Shown here piece after piece: positions 27,611-35,968 of a stretch of DNA of 64,000 nucleotides. The notes beneath the pieces were generated by a model. The model saw only the letters and a list, made by a program, of their open reading frames with translations. It was not told where the DNA came from and made no database searches. Position 1 is the first letter of the stretch. Every line of letters begins with the position of its first letter. The translations under genes were made by a program, and so were the position numbers. The stretch comes from Desulfolutivibrio sulfodismutans DSM 3696 (GTDB lineage: Bacteria > Desulfobacterota > Desulfovibrionia > Desulfovibrionales > Desulfovibrionaceae): positions 2,191,001-2,255,000 of the forward strand of contig NZ_CP045504.1 of NCBI RefSeq assembly GCF_013376455.1, given 5' to 3'.

Positions 27611-27967
27611 TTAAGCCTTGGTGAGGATGATGCGTTCATCCTCGACGGAGACTCTGAACTCATCCCCATACTCGATGTGCATGCCCTGCAAATCGACCTT
27701 TTCCAGGTAGATCTTCAGTTCGAGCTTCTTGTTGACTCGGTAGCAATTCGAGCCCTTGAGATAGAGCCCCTTGACTTCGTAAAGGTACTTGTCATCGTTC
27801 ATCAGCTTCAAAATATGCTGCTTGAACGTCTGGCGGTGCTTGATTTCAAGCTTTGCCATGATTTCATCCGCATGCATTCCTGCATTGATGCATTCGCGCA
27901 GCATTTTGGGGTTGTATCGAGACTCGAATTTCTTTTCCGTGGTTTCATGTTCAGTTTTCTTTGTCAT
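27611..27967 (-). CDS. AbrB-like putative transcriptional regulator (module A)
   Basis: 118 residues; AAAGGAG lies before the ATG at 27967. An N-terminal helical region (RYNPKMLRECINAGMHADEIMAK) could be a helix-turn-helix. The C terminus (YGDEFRVSVEDERIILTKA) closely resembles the end of SpoVT/AbrB DNA-binding domains. It is the first gene of a module with the two recombinases, and its relative at 56771 is in the same place in module B. It probably controls recombinase expression. Confidence 0.75.
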   Translation of the reverse strand: MTKKTEHETTEKKFESRYNPKMLRECINAGMHADEIMAKLEIKHRQTFKQHILKLMNDDKYLYEVKGLYLKGSNCYRVNKKLELKIYLEKVDLQGMHIEYGDEFRVSVEDERIILTKA

Positions 27968-28228
27968 GTTTTTCTCCTTTGAGTATTATATTTCTATATT
28001 TGACGGAAGATTATGCAAATAAATATGAATTTTGCGCGCAAAACCACCTAAAAAGGGAGCTTTTGCATCTCGTTTCATGGGGAACCCTGGATTTGACCCC
28101 AGAATGCCTTCAGGCGCGTTTTGGGTCACGGGCAAGGGAAAGCTCGGGAAAAGGGTCAAAAAGGCCGCAGAGGGGAGCTTTGCGAGGCATTGTTTTCAGG
28201 AGTCATTGCCGAGGCCCCGCACAGAGCT

Positions 28229-28270
28229 AAAAAAAGAAAGAGGAACCCCGGTTTGAGCCGAGATTCCTCA
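28229..28270 (-). terminator. Rho-independent terminator with overlapping second hairpin
   Basis: On the minus strand GAGGAA...TTCCTC encloses an inner CGGC/ACCG-type stem and is followed by TTTCTTTTTTT. The adjacent CCTCAT CTAA ATGAGG hairpin (28266-28281) shares CCTC, so the two folds exclude each other, as in an attenuator. Confidence 0.7.
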
Positions 28271-28313
28271 TCTAAATGAGGCATTCCAAACTCTCCCTGG
28301 CGAAGATGATACT

Positions 28314-28508
28314 TCACCAAGGAGAGTCGGTTTCAGGGTCGAGTGAAACGTCACCGTTCCAAGCGCCCTTCACTTCCGGACAGGCGGTTTTCCCGCATCC
28401 GGCGGTAGCGGAAGATAAATGGATATTATTTTTTGAGATGTGTATTCGTACAATTTCAAAGTCGCTTTGTTTTAAGCCACCATGAGTCCAACTTCCATCT
28501 TCATTCAA
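28314..28508 (-). CDS. Possible small protein
   Basis: 64 residues with a protein-like middle (FEIVRIHISKNNIHLSS, two Cys). No ribosome site precedes the ATG. The end overlaps a perfect-looking inverted repeat (28290-28327, CTCTCC...GGAGAG), and a terminator follows at 28229. A transcript certainly seems to end here; whether it encodes this protein or is an RNA is open. Confidence 0.35.
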   Translation of the reverse strand: MNEDGSWTHGGLKQSDFEIVRIHISKNNIHLSSATAGCGKTACPEVKGAWNGDVSLDPETDSPW

Positions 28509-28665
28509 ACCAATTTTTCAAAATTTCATGCGTTTCATCTTCCGCCGTGTCCTTACGACACGCAGCCACCCCCAAATAGCGGATTCCTCCACAAATCCCT
28601 GCCGAAGCAGCTTGTTCAGGGGCTTCCTATGGTCTCATATCCGTCCATAAAGGACCGTCCCGCAC

Positions 28666-28821
28666 CTAATCGCGTCCGCATGCCTCAGCTATGAACTTCA
28701 GTTTGCCGTGAACTTCGTCCGGCATACGAGCCACCGTGGTCTCTCTCGATTGCTCGAAATACGGGCCAGCCCAAAATCGCAGCCCCTCCCCAAGCCGGAT
28801 TGCTCCGTACCTGGTTGGCAT
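28666..28821 (-). CDS. Small ribbon-helix-helix (CopG/Arc-like) protein
   Basis: 51 residues, ATG 28819-28821, TAG 28666-28668, preceded by a close GAGGA. The C-terminal half (RETTVARMPDEVHGKLKFI) has the strand-helix-helix pattern of ribbon-helix-helix repressors, which often have only 45-60 residues. It lies between the satellite-like operon and the recombinase module and could be an element repressor. Short and without wider context, so moderate confidence. Confidence 0.45.
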   Translation of the reverse strand: MPTRYGAIRLGEGLRFWAGPYFEQSRETTVARMPDEVHGKLKFIAEACGRD

Positions 28822-29245
28822 TCCTCAGGCGGCGCACCTCGATGGAGTCGGATGCGAAGGGTATTCTGAGTGAACTATTTTTTGATTTCAGCTAGTGTGC
28901 GCAGGTATAATGCCTACGCCAAAACGCTGGACCGGTGATATGATGCATAGCGCCCACGGCATTTTACTGCCTCGTGCATGCAATTCTGTAAATTGATTTG
29001 AAGAGATTGGAATTGAACTATTTCGTGATCGCGTAAAGAAACGAGCTTCATTAAAATTGTTTGAAAATCTCATCAAAGTATATATTGTTAACCTAATTTC
29101 TATATGAAGATCGAGTATATTAAATAATTTTTGCCGCATAAAATAAAGCTGGGGACATCGATCCCGCTGCTGGGTTTCTCGAATTGCAGCGAAACCAATA
29201 TTCCCAAAGTCTTTCTATCGAAGTTTCTTATCCTCCAAGGGGGGG
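28822..29245. other. Gene-free region after DpdA-like gene
   Basis: About 420 bp, AT-rich on the right. No supported gene, repeat or RNA seen. Confidence 0.5.
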
Positions 29246-30553
29246 TTACTTCAAGTGGCAAGGAAATCCGATGTCCTTGATCGTCCGCACCATATACTCC
29301 TCAAGGGTCGCTTCGTCCCGCCGGTCGACGAACCATTTATGCCAGAACCAAGTCCGCTCCAGAGTTATGGTGATGGTCTTTTCCATGTGGGGTGAAAATG
29401 CCTTCGGGTACTTTTGAGCAATGTCCTTAAAAATCCTGGTCAAGCGCCCTTTCAAATTCGTCGGGCTCGTTGCCTTGCCGAGTTCCCCAATAAGGTCGTA
29501 CTGGTCGATGACCATCCCAAAGAACTCGTCCAACTGAAGATTGCTGAACACGTTCAAAGGGCTGAAGGCCGCCGCATTCTGAAGCCTTACGCCATTACGG
29601 CGGCGATCCATTTCCGAAAGCAGCACCTGATAATGGCTGTCGTCTGCGGCTATCCCGCGAAGGATATCCTGCGGGGCGTCCAGCAAGGATGGATATATCT
29701 GAAAATCCGCCCCTTGGGCTACGTACAGCGGCACATCAGCATTCATCCGAACGGTATGTATGGGGTTGATCGAATCATACGACGTCTGCACATCCGCTGC
29801 CCCACCGAAGTAGCCTCGAAACAGCTTTTCCAGGAAAACAATATGAAACCTATCTGAGGGGGCGTATACGCCAAGGTAATGGATCTTCAGGCCGTCTCCA
29901 GCGTGCGGCCCTTGCATATGCCGATAGAGGATGTAGTAGCTCATGCCGGTGAAGGGCGTGAACGAGATATTCGTGGCTTCCTTGAGCCCAACCATCCCAC
30001 CAATGGCGTGGTTTCGAACGAATTTCTCCATCCCCAGTTCGGCATAAAGATGCTTCCAGATGGCGAACTGCTCCTGCATCTTGAAGTGCCAAACAAAGAA
30101 AAATTTATTTTGAAGAGCCTCATGGCGCTCCAAGACAGACCGCGAGGCACATAACGAGTCGGTGTTCGCCTGTAATATCTTGGCGACCGTATTGAACGAC
30201 TCGTATTTCAGGCTGAAAGGGATGTCCAACGAGAATATTCGATCATATTCTTCGAGTTCGCTTTCGAGATAGACCGTGTAACAGTCGACCAGCATGAGGA
30301 TTTTTGAAGGCGGAATATCGCCCTTGATGAATGAATAGCCGCCAGAATCCGTGACGATTTTCCCCCCGACAGGCACGGTAAAAAGCCTGGCAAACTCGCG
30401 GATATCGCAAGCCACCTTCTCGAGGGTGTCTAGCCCGAAGTCTTGCTGCCTCAGGCCGCCAATCAGCGAATACAGGGCGAATTTCGTCTGACGTGTTATC
30501 GCTTGCTCCATGGCGACGTCCGTCCCGCCGCCTGCGACGTAGATGTAACCCAT
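29246..30553 (-). CDS. TGT-superfamily protein, DpdA-like
   Basis: 435 residues; GGAGG lies 7 nt before ATG 30553. The barrel-type motifs of tRNA-guanine transglycosylase/DpdA relatives are visible: VTDSGGYSF near residue 67 (TGT DSGGFQ), FSLDIPFS, AIGGMVGLK and IHYLGV, with SYDS around residue 255 as a candidate nucleophile Asp. DpdA proteins swap guanine for a 7-deazaguanine in DNA of phages and genomic islands. No preQ0 synthesis or Dpd partner genes are nearby, so the base would have to come from the host. Last gene of a minus-strand operon with a P4-type helicase. Confidence 0.6.
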   Translation of the reverse strand: MGYIYVAGGGTDVAMEQAITRQTKFALYSLIGGLRQQDFGLDTLEKVACDIREFARLFTVPVGGKIVTDSGGYSFIKGDIPPSKILMLVDCYTVYLESELEEYDRIFSLDIPFSLKYESFNTVAKILQANTDSLCASRSVLERHEALQNKFFFVWHFKMQEQFAIWKHLYAELGMEKFVRNHAIGGMVGLKEATNISFTPFTGMSYYILYRHMQGPHAGDGLKIHYLGVYAPSDRFHIVFLEKLFRGYFGGAADVQTSYDSINPIHTVRMNADVPLYVAQGADFQIYPSLLDAPQDILRGIAADDSHYQVLLSEMDRRRNGVRLQNAAAFSPLNVFSNLQLDEFFGMVIDQYDLIGELGKATSPTNLKGRLTRIFKDIAQKYPKAFSPHMEKTITITLERTWFWHKWFVDRRDEATLEEYMVRTIKDIGFPCHLK

Positions 30554-30604
30554 TTCAAATCCTCCATGGAGGGGGGAGGCTCTCCCTCCCCCCCCCTGTC
30601 TCCG

Positions 30605-31414
30605 TTAAACACGCCCTTCGTATAGAAGCTCGTAGGTCGTGAGGTTGTTGATCATGTTCGGCTTCGACGAGGTTCTCAGCCAGTATCCGTGGACGTTGCG
30701 GTAGACACCGAAGCTCAGCCCCAGCTTTCCCGCCAGGGCCAAGAAGTTGCTGCTCGTGAGCATCAGGTCCGGTGAGCGATCAGCCAACGACGTGAATGAG
30801 GGCTTGTGAAGATAGTAGGGATTCTTGCCCCGAATCTCGACCTGCTCGAACTGACGAGAGAAGCACATCAAAAAAACAAACCTGGTCTTGGCCACGTATC
30901 TCTTGATAGCGTCCAGGTCGTCGACCTCGACCTCTTCGCCAAGCTTGTCTTTCTCGCTCGGGAGCGTTACCGAGGCCGTCGGTTCCTGCGGCGTGGGCTT
31001 CGTGAGCTGGGCCTTGGTGTAGCCGTTCGTGAAGACAAGCTCAGTGCCGAGGTCGTGGATTTCAATTTCCGACTTCCCAGCCAAGCTCGCGAGGTTGTCG
31101 ATGTCCTTTGCGCTGGCCAGGAAGCCGAAACTGACCCCCGGGTCGCTTGTGCCGACAGGCTGAACTCCGACGGGTATCGACTTTTTAGCCGGCAGCAGGA
31201 TGTTGGCGAGGTCGATGTCCACCCAGAAGTGGGGCGTCCCTATTGCCTGCACTATCCTGGAATTGTCGGCGTAGATCGGACGCGGCCCATGAAGCTCGAC
31301 CAGCTGGCGCGTGAGCCCGACGAACGCCTTGTAGCGCGCAGGAGCTATGGTGCAAAGGGGTTGAAGTGGCGGCGAAAATGCCGGAGCCAGGTGCGTGGTG
31401 AAGGTGCTTTCCAT
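30605..31414 (-). CDS. Unknown protein, possibly sliding-clamp-like
   Basis: 269 residues; AAGGAGGAAATC precedes ATG 31414. Two halves each suggest an alternating strand/helix pattern: FGFLASAKDIDNLASLAG then IEIHDLGTELVFTNG, and LTSSNFLALAGKLG then LSFGVY. This resembles DNA sliding clamps of phages, which would fit between a helicase and a DNA-modifying enzyme, but no diagnostic motif exists. It is 51 bp downstream... of the DpdA-like start and 59 bp from the helicase stop, so co-transcription is likely. Function uncertain. Confidence 0.55.
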   Translation of the reverse strand: MESTFTTHLAPAFSPPLQPLCTIAPARYKAFVGLTRQLVELHGPRPIYADNSRIVQAIGTPHFWVDIDLANILLPAKKSIPVGVQPVGTSDPGVSFGFLASAKDIDNLASLAGKSEIEIHDLGTELVFTNGYTKAQLTKPTPQEPTASVTLPSEKDKLGEEVEVDDLDAIKRYVAKTRFVFLMCFSRQFEQVEIRGKNPYYLHKPSFTSLADRSPDLMLTSSNFLALAGKLGLSFGVYRNVHGYWLRTSSKPNMINNLTTYELLYEGRV

Positions 31415-31473
31415 GATTTCCTCCTTAGGTTGAATGAAAATGCGGAGGCCCCTTTGCGGAGCCTCCGCGACGC

Positions 31474-33060
31474 TCAGCCGATGCGCTTGATTGCGATGCC
31501 CTGCCAGAAACGGCTGGGGTTGCCGCCTTTCGCCTCAAAGTGCCGGGCTGTGAGCATCTTTCCGAACTGGATTTTCCCGAGAGCCTTCGAGCCACAGTCC
31601 CGAGTCCAAGCCAGGTAGTCAGAATAAAGGAGGCCTTGTTGGGTCCGGGCGTTGGGGTCGGAGATATCGGTGCGCTCCTCCAGGTACCGCGAAATGTGGT
31701 CGTTTTCCTGAAAATAGGCGGCCGTCGCATCGAGGACGACTTTGGGCGGGTTCAGCCCCTGCTTCCTCCACTCCAGGAAGCCGCGTACAGCCCAAGCGAA
31801 AATTCCGGACAGTTCGCGCTCGACCTTGCCTTCAAGCTCTTCCTTGTTGACGGTGTTGTCGAACTGGTGGCGGAAAGGTACGACCCGAATCCGGCGACGC
31901 ATCGCGTGATCCGTGCTCAAAAGTGCCGGAAGGTGGTTCACCCCCATGAATATTTTTATCCTAGGCCGGAATTGGACCGGATCCTTTGCAACCCCGCGCC
32001 CGGATAACTCATCTCCGCTCACCAGCGCCTTCATGACCCCTTCGCCTAACGTGCGGTCCTGATCAGTCTCGATTGCAAAGCCTGAGCGTTTCCCTTCGAC
32101 TTGCCGATAAAAATAGGACATGCCGTACATTGTCGATTTAAGGATCATCTCAGGATTGAGCGTCAGGCCGTACTCGCCCGAGCCCAGGATGCGGAGGTTG
32201 GTCCCGAGGAAGAGGCTTTTCCCGTTCGCTCCACAACCGTGCAGGATGGTCATGACCTCCTCATAGGTCGAGCCGGTCATGCTGTAGCCGAATTGCCGCC
32301 GTAGATAATCGGCCAAGTCCCTGTCGCCGCATGACATTTTCGTGATGCTGTCTTCCCAGAAAGGGCATTTGGCATCCGGCTCCCAGGTGACAGGTGCAAC
32401 TTTCGTCACCTGCTGCGATGGGTGGTGCGGAGCCAACTCCAGGGTTTCCAGGTCGAGCAGGCCGTTCTGCAGGTTGATTTTATAATGGTCGGCGTCGAAC
32501 TCGCGGGACGTCACCTGGATGCGCGGCGCGAGGCTGGCAAGGGCGAGGGCCTTGTTGATCATTCCCAGGGAACGAACTTTTCCCTGAAACTTCAGAAAGT
32601 CCTCCTTGTCGACCGGCTGCCCGTCCTCGGTCATATGGATGCGGCCCTCCTCGAACTCGCGGTGGACCTTGTCCAGGGCTTCCAGCGCCCAGCGCTTTGC
32701 CAGATGGCCATGGTCGCCATACTTCGTGCCGTCCCAGGCATAGAGGAGCTTTCGGTCGGTCAGGTACCGCAGGCTGTCCTGACAGGCGGCAAGAACACGC
32801 TGGCTCGCTCCGACCTCGTCAAAGTTGGACACTACCTTTACCGTGGGGGGCCGGACGACGCTCCCCCCCACCTCGGGATCGGCCGCCGGGGCCTCGGCTT
32901 CTTCAGGCGCTGGTTGTTCCCCTCCTTGCGGAACTGCGTGCTCTTCCTCGTTCGGCGGCGGGTAGCCGCCGGTTCCCTCGGCCTGATCACGGGCCGAAAG
33001 CGCGTCGTCCTTGTGCTCCTCGTCATGCGGGGTTGGTGCGGATTCTGGATTGTTGAGCAT
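31474..33060 (-). CDS. P4-family primase-helicase (SF3 helicase, D5-like)
   Basis: 528 residues; AGGAGGGTGT precedes ATG 33060. The first 90 residues are acidic and Pro/Glu-rich, probably disordered. A D5_N-like region (about 120-260) leads to the SF3 ATPase with Walker A GCGANGKSLF and IFMGVNHLP (sensor-type Asn), then RRRIRVVPF. Such proteins start replication of phage satellites and plasmids. No zinc-binding primase domain is seen, so it may be helicase only. First of three closely spaced genes. Confidence 0.9.
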   Translation of the reverse strand: MLNNPESAPTPHDEEHKDDALSARDQAEGTGGYPPPNEEEHAVPQGGEQPAPEEAEAPAADPEVGGSVVRPPTVKVVSNFDEVGASQRVLAACQDSLRYLTDRKLLYAWDGTKYGDHGHLAKRWALEALDKVHREFEEGRIHMTEDGQPVDKEDFLKFQGKVRSLGMINKALALASLAPRIQVTSREFDADHYKINLQNGLLDLETLELAPHHPSQQVTKVAPVTWEPDAKCPFWEDSITKMSCGDRDLADYLRRQFGYSMTGSTYEEVMTILHGCGANGKSLFLGTNLRILGSGEYGLTLNPEMILKSTMYGMSYFYRQVEGKRSGFAIETDQDRTLGEGVMKALVSGDELSGRGVAKDPVQFRPRIKIFMGVNHLPALLSTDHAMRRRIRVVPFRHQFDNTVNKEELEGKVERELSGIFAWAVRGFLEWRKQGLNPPKVVLDATAAYFQENDHISRYLEERTDISDPNARTQQGLLYSDYLAWTRDCGSKALGKIQFGKMLTARHFEAKGGNPSRFWQGIAIKRIG

Positions 33061-33327
33061 ACACCCTCCTTGTCGTCGGCCCGAGCGGGCCGTGATTGAG
33101 CCAGGATAGCCTAGGCCCAAAAAAAGGGTTTTTTCTGGCATGATGACCGGGGGGGTAGGCAAAGAAACCTGAAAAATGGGTCCAACTGGTCAAACGGGCG
33201 GCGGTGAATGTCGTGGGGGGCTCAGCGAGATGTCACAAATGTCACGGCATGAAAAAATCTTTTATATAAGATAGTTACGTCGAAATGCTCCGGCTTCCCC
33301 GTGACATTTCGCGACACCGTCAAGCAA

Positions 33328-34296
33328 CTACTTGGATTTCAGATGCTTTTTGGATACCGGGAGGTCAAGGCGTTTTCTCATTGGGATTTTTTGCAGAAGA
33401 GGACAGCCGTGCTCTTTGTTGCAGGGGCATGTATCAATAGTCTTTTTGCTGCCAGGGCCATATATCCGACTTGATGGAGCAACTTTTTTTAACTTGTTCT
33501 TCGCGCTAACCTCTTTAGAATGATCAATCACTCCCGTCAGGATAAAAAGATGAAGCAGTTGCGTATGCAAAAGCTCACATCCATATTCCCATGCTTCTGT
33601 CGCGATGGCTCCGATATCGCTATTTTTCTGCTCGTCTCTTTTCTTTTTATTCGCGCTTGCGCCTATTGAATGAAATTTTCCGAGAAATGTGTCCTCAGTA
33701 AATTCGGAAAATAATTCTATTTGGTGCAATCCGATGCCTAAGCTTATTGCGCTTTTCAGCACATCCGCCCGGCCATCCTGGTTGGCAAAATTGGCGTCCT
33801 TCATAGTCCGAAAAACATTTTTTATGTAAAACCTGAGAAGAGCTATTCGGACTATTGCCTGATTTTTCATGACCTCCTTGTTTTCCTGTGTTGCAATTTT
33901 CAGTATCTTATTAAAGTAATCTCGATCATATTTCTTCATCTCCCATATGTTTTCAACTCTTGGCGATGTACATCGAACAAATCGAAAAGTGTCGGATATT
34001 TCTTCGAATTTTTTGCTAATATGGCCGTATTTTGCCCTAAGGTCTGCTTCAACGTTTTCTTCAGCGAGGATATACCTGTTTAACTCGTCAATGATTTTTA
34101 TTGCATCAATTAAGCTTATGTACCCGTCTAGAAATTCATCTATCACCTCCTCAAGATCTTTTATGTCCGAACTATCTGTTTGAAAAAACATGTCGAGATA
34201 GTTTTTAGCTTCAACGATGTTATGTTCTTCTTTGGACAGAAGTTCACACATCATATTCCCGACGTCTTTAATGGGTATAAGATTTTTTAAACTCAT
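33328..34296 (-). CDS. Unknown protein with C-terminal Cys cluster
   Basis: 322 residues. I prefer the ATG at 34296 (MSLKNLIP), which has GGAG 6 nt upstream, over the ATG four codons earlier. Largely helical and charged. Near the C terminus CPCNKEHGCPLL places three cysteines with a His, a possible metal site. The frame is AT-rich relative to its neighbour helicase. It lies 268 bp upstream of the helicase, same strand. I do not recognise the family. Confidence 0.65.
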   Translation of the reverse strand: MSLKNLIPIKDVGNMMCELLSKEEHNIVEAKNYLDMFFQTDSSDIKDLEEVIDEFLDGYISLIDAIKIIDELNRYILAEENVEADLRAKYGHISKKFEEISDTFRFVRCTSPRVENIWEMKKYDRDYFNKILKIATQENKEVMKNQAIVRIALLRFYIKNVFRTMKDANFANQDGRADVLKSAISLGIGLHQIELFSEFTEDTFLGKFHSIGASANKKKRDEQKNSDIGAIATEAWEYGCELLHTQLLHLFILTGVIDHSKEVSAKNKLKKVAPSSRIYGPGSKKTIDTCPCNKEHGCPLLQKIPMRKRLDLPVSKKHLKSK

Positions 34297-34653
34297 TGTT
34301 TTCTCCATCTAATTGATCGTTTTCGGCATTCTCGCATCAACATGCGTTTAACACACGCATAAATGCTGGGAAATGGCGTTTATTCGTGCCACAGGGGCGG
34401 CGGATTGGGCCGATACCGCGATTCTGTAGGAACGGCCGAAAGGAATGTCACAAATGTCACCATGCTATTTGATGAATTATTTTGGATAGTTATTGTCATC
34501 CTGGTACTGGCGGATGTGACATTTCATTCTCAACCGAGGTGCCGATCCAGGGGAAGAGAACCCCAAAAAACAGGCTTTGGGATCCTCCTGCGATTTCCTG
34601 GATTCTAGCGGGCCGGCCAGGCCCTAGTCCAGAAAATTTCCAAACGGGCAGGA

Positions 34654-34762
34654 GGGGGGCGCTTTGGGGGTCAAAAACTCCCAGGGGGCAGGGGCAGGGG
34701 CAGGGGCAGGGGCAGGGGCGGGCCAGTGGGCCAAGTTTTCTGTTGGGTCAAGCCAACTTTGG
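34654..34762. repeat. GC-rich dispersed repeat, composite copy
   Basis: Block A (34654-34688, GCGCTTTGGGGG...ACTCCCAGGGGG) recurs at 36475-36510. Block B (34715-34762, ending in a GTTGG...CCAAC hairpin) recurs at 36991-37029. Here A and B are joined through the GGGGCA tract; elsewhere they are separated by the 36541 gene. Confidence 0.75.
34685..34720 (+). repeat. GGGGCA tandem repeat, G-quadruplex candidate
   Basis: Five perfect GGGGCA units (34685-34714) followed by GGGGCG. Six runs of four G separated by two bases meet the sequence rule for a G-quadruplex on the plus strand. Confidence 0.85.
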
Positions 34763-34765
34763 GAA

Positions 34766-35006
34766 AAAGAAAGGCCCCATCCATGATGGACGGGGCCAGT
34801 AGGTGGTAATCGCTATATGATGTTGTTGTTCTCTGGCAGTTGTTTTAGCCAATTCTGTTGAGCTGGTGGTTACTCCACCTGAAGTTTGCCAGTATGTTCG
34901 ATTTCACTGGCCTGTTTTGCTCTACGTCAGAAGGCCTTTGCCGAATCGGTATTGTCCAATGGTCTCGCCTCCGTTGAGGTTGCAACCTGAAAACAACCTG
35001 GGACAC
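34766..35006 (-). ncRNA. Putative intergenic RNA, copy B of a two-copy family
   Basis: Same layout as the segment at 14386-14625: inferred start G at 35006, the identical 32-nt block at 34956-34987, the identical 21-nt hairpin block at 34860-34880, and the same terminator stem (34773-34797) with T-rich tail to about 34766. The two copies differ most just before the terminator and in the region around 34930-34955. No ORF is conserved between them. The RNA lies downstream of the DUF4405 gene on the same strand, with its own promoter. Confidence 0.75.
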
Positions 35007-35012
35007 GATTAC

Positions 35013-35041
35013 CATATAGGCCTGCGCTGAATGATTGTCCA
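35013..35041 (-). promoter_or_regulatory. Sigma70-type promoter of RNA copy B
   Basis: TGGACA (35036-35041), 17-nt spacer, TATATG (35013-35018) on the minus strand, matching copy A in hexamers and spacing. Confidence 0.72.
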
Positions 35042-35137
35042 GAGATTTCCCAAAAATACTTTTCCTGGTGGCGAATCAAGAGCAACCACGGGGGGGAAGA
35101 ATTTCAGTCATGCAACTGTACCCGAGCAGCCGGATTC

Positions 35138-35968
35138 CTAGCTGGAACTGGGTTTCCTGGACAAAGACCACGCTCGCAGGGCCTGATAAACCTCGGTCGG
35201 CGACAGGTTGTTCGCCGAAGCGATCTCCTTCATGGTCTGGTCCGCCGACGCCTTAATATTTGTCGCGGCCAAGCCTTTGACCGCCGCTTGGGCGTCCAAG
35301 CCGAACTGCTTGCAAAGATCGCCAAGACGCAGCTTGCCCGTACCCTCGGGGGCGATATCGGGTAGCTCCGGCGTAGTCGCGTCGCTCATGGCTTCGTACA
35401 GGGCCTTGGGAGTGACGCCGTTGGCGTCGGCCATGTCGCGGAGAGTCATTTTTGATGACTCAGCCTTGAAGCCTTTTTCCCGAAGCGCCATGAGCGCCTT
35501 TTCCGGGTCCATCTTCATGAAGGCGGCGAAGCGTTCCAAGGTGGAAAGCTCGGCGTGGCCGTAAGGAGGATTGCCGTAAGTCTCCACATGGGAGTCCTTG
35601 ATGGCGGAGCCGAGTTCTAAAACCTGTTGCATGGGCGGCAGGGCGAAAAGCGTACCGATGACCACGTACAGGGTGACGGCCAAGGCGGTCAGGTTTGCCG
35701 CGTTGATCCCGGTCAGTTCACGGGCCTTGTTTTTCATGTAGGACAGAATCGGCTTCCAGTTGAGCCAGACATGCAGCATCAGGGCGACGAGAAACAAAAA
35801 GCCCGTCGTCACATGGAGATCGCCCCACTGGGGCTTGTCAAGCCCGAGCAGTTTCCAGTCGGCCCAATAAGCAACCCGGCCCTCGGGTTCGATGTAAAGC
35901 ACTACGCTCGTCAAAAGGACGAAGACGCCGGAGAAGGTCAAAAGCAGGGATACGGTTTTTCGAAGCAT
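35138..35968 (-). CDS. DUF4405 membrane protein
   Basis: 276 residues; AAAGGAAC lies upstream of ATG 35968. Three hydrophobic segments (about 5-28, 50-72, 92-112) include GDLHVTTGFLFLVALMLHVWLNW, whose histidines resemble the cytochrome-b-like DUF4405 family. The C-terminal half is soluble, with repeated small helical units (MTLRDMADANGVTPKALYEAM and MKEIASANNLSPTEVYQAL), a duplicated helix-turn motif. GC content matches the chromosome. Possibly a haem-binding membrane sensor or electron carrier. Confidence 0.75.
   Translation of the reverse strand: MLRKTVSLLLTFSGVFVLLTSVVLYIEPEGRVAYWADWKLLGLDKPQWGDLHVTTGFLFLVALMLHVWLNWKPILSYMKNKARELTGINAANLTALAVTLYVVIGTLFALPPMQQVLELGSAIKDSHVETYGNPPYGHAELSTLERFAAFMKMDPEKALMALREKGFKAESSKMTLRDMADANGVTPKALYEAMSDATTPELPDIAPEGTGKLRLGDLCKQFGLDAQAAVKGLAATNIKASADQTMKEIASANNLSPTEVYQALRAWSLSRKPSSS

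Larger units (their letters stand above)
34297..34765. other. Intergenic island/chromosome boundary region
   Basis: No gene. GC rises sharply near 34550. It contains the shared blocks and GGGGCA tract listed separately and leads into RNA copy B. Confidence 0.5.

Noticed and set aside
34685-34720. CRISPR array
   Set aside because: Unit is only 6 bp with no spacers; no cas genes in the window.
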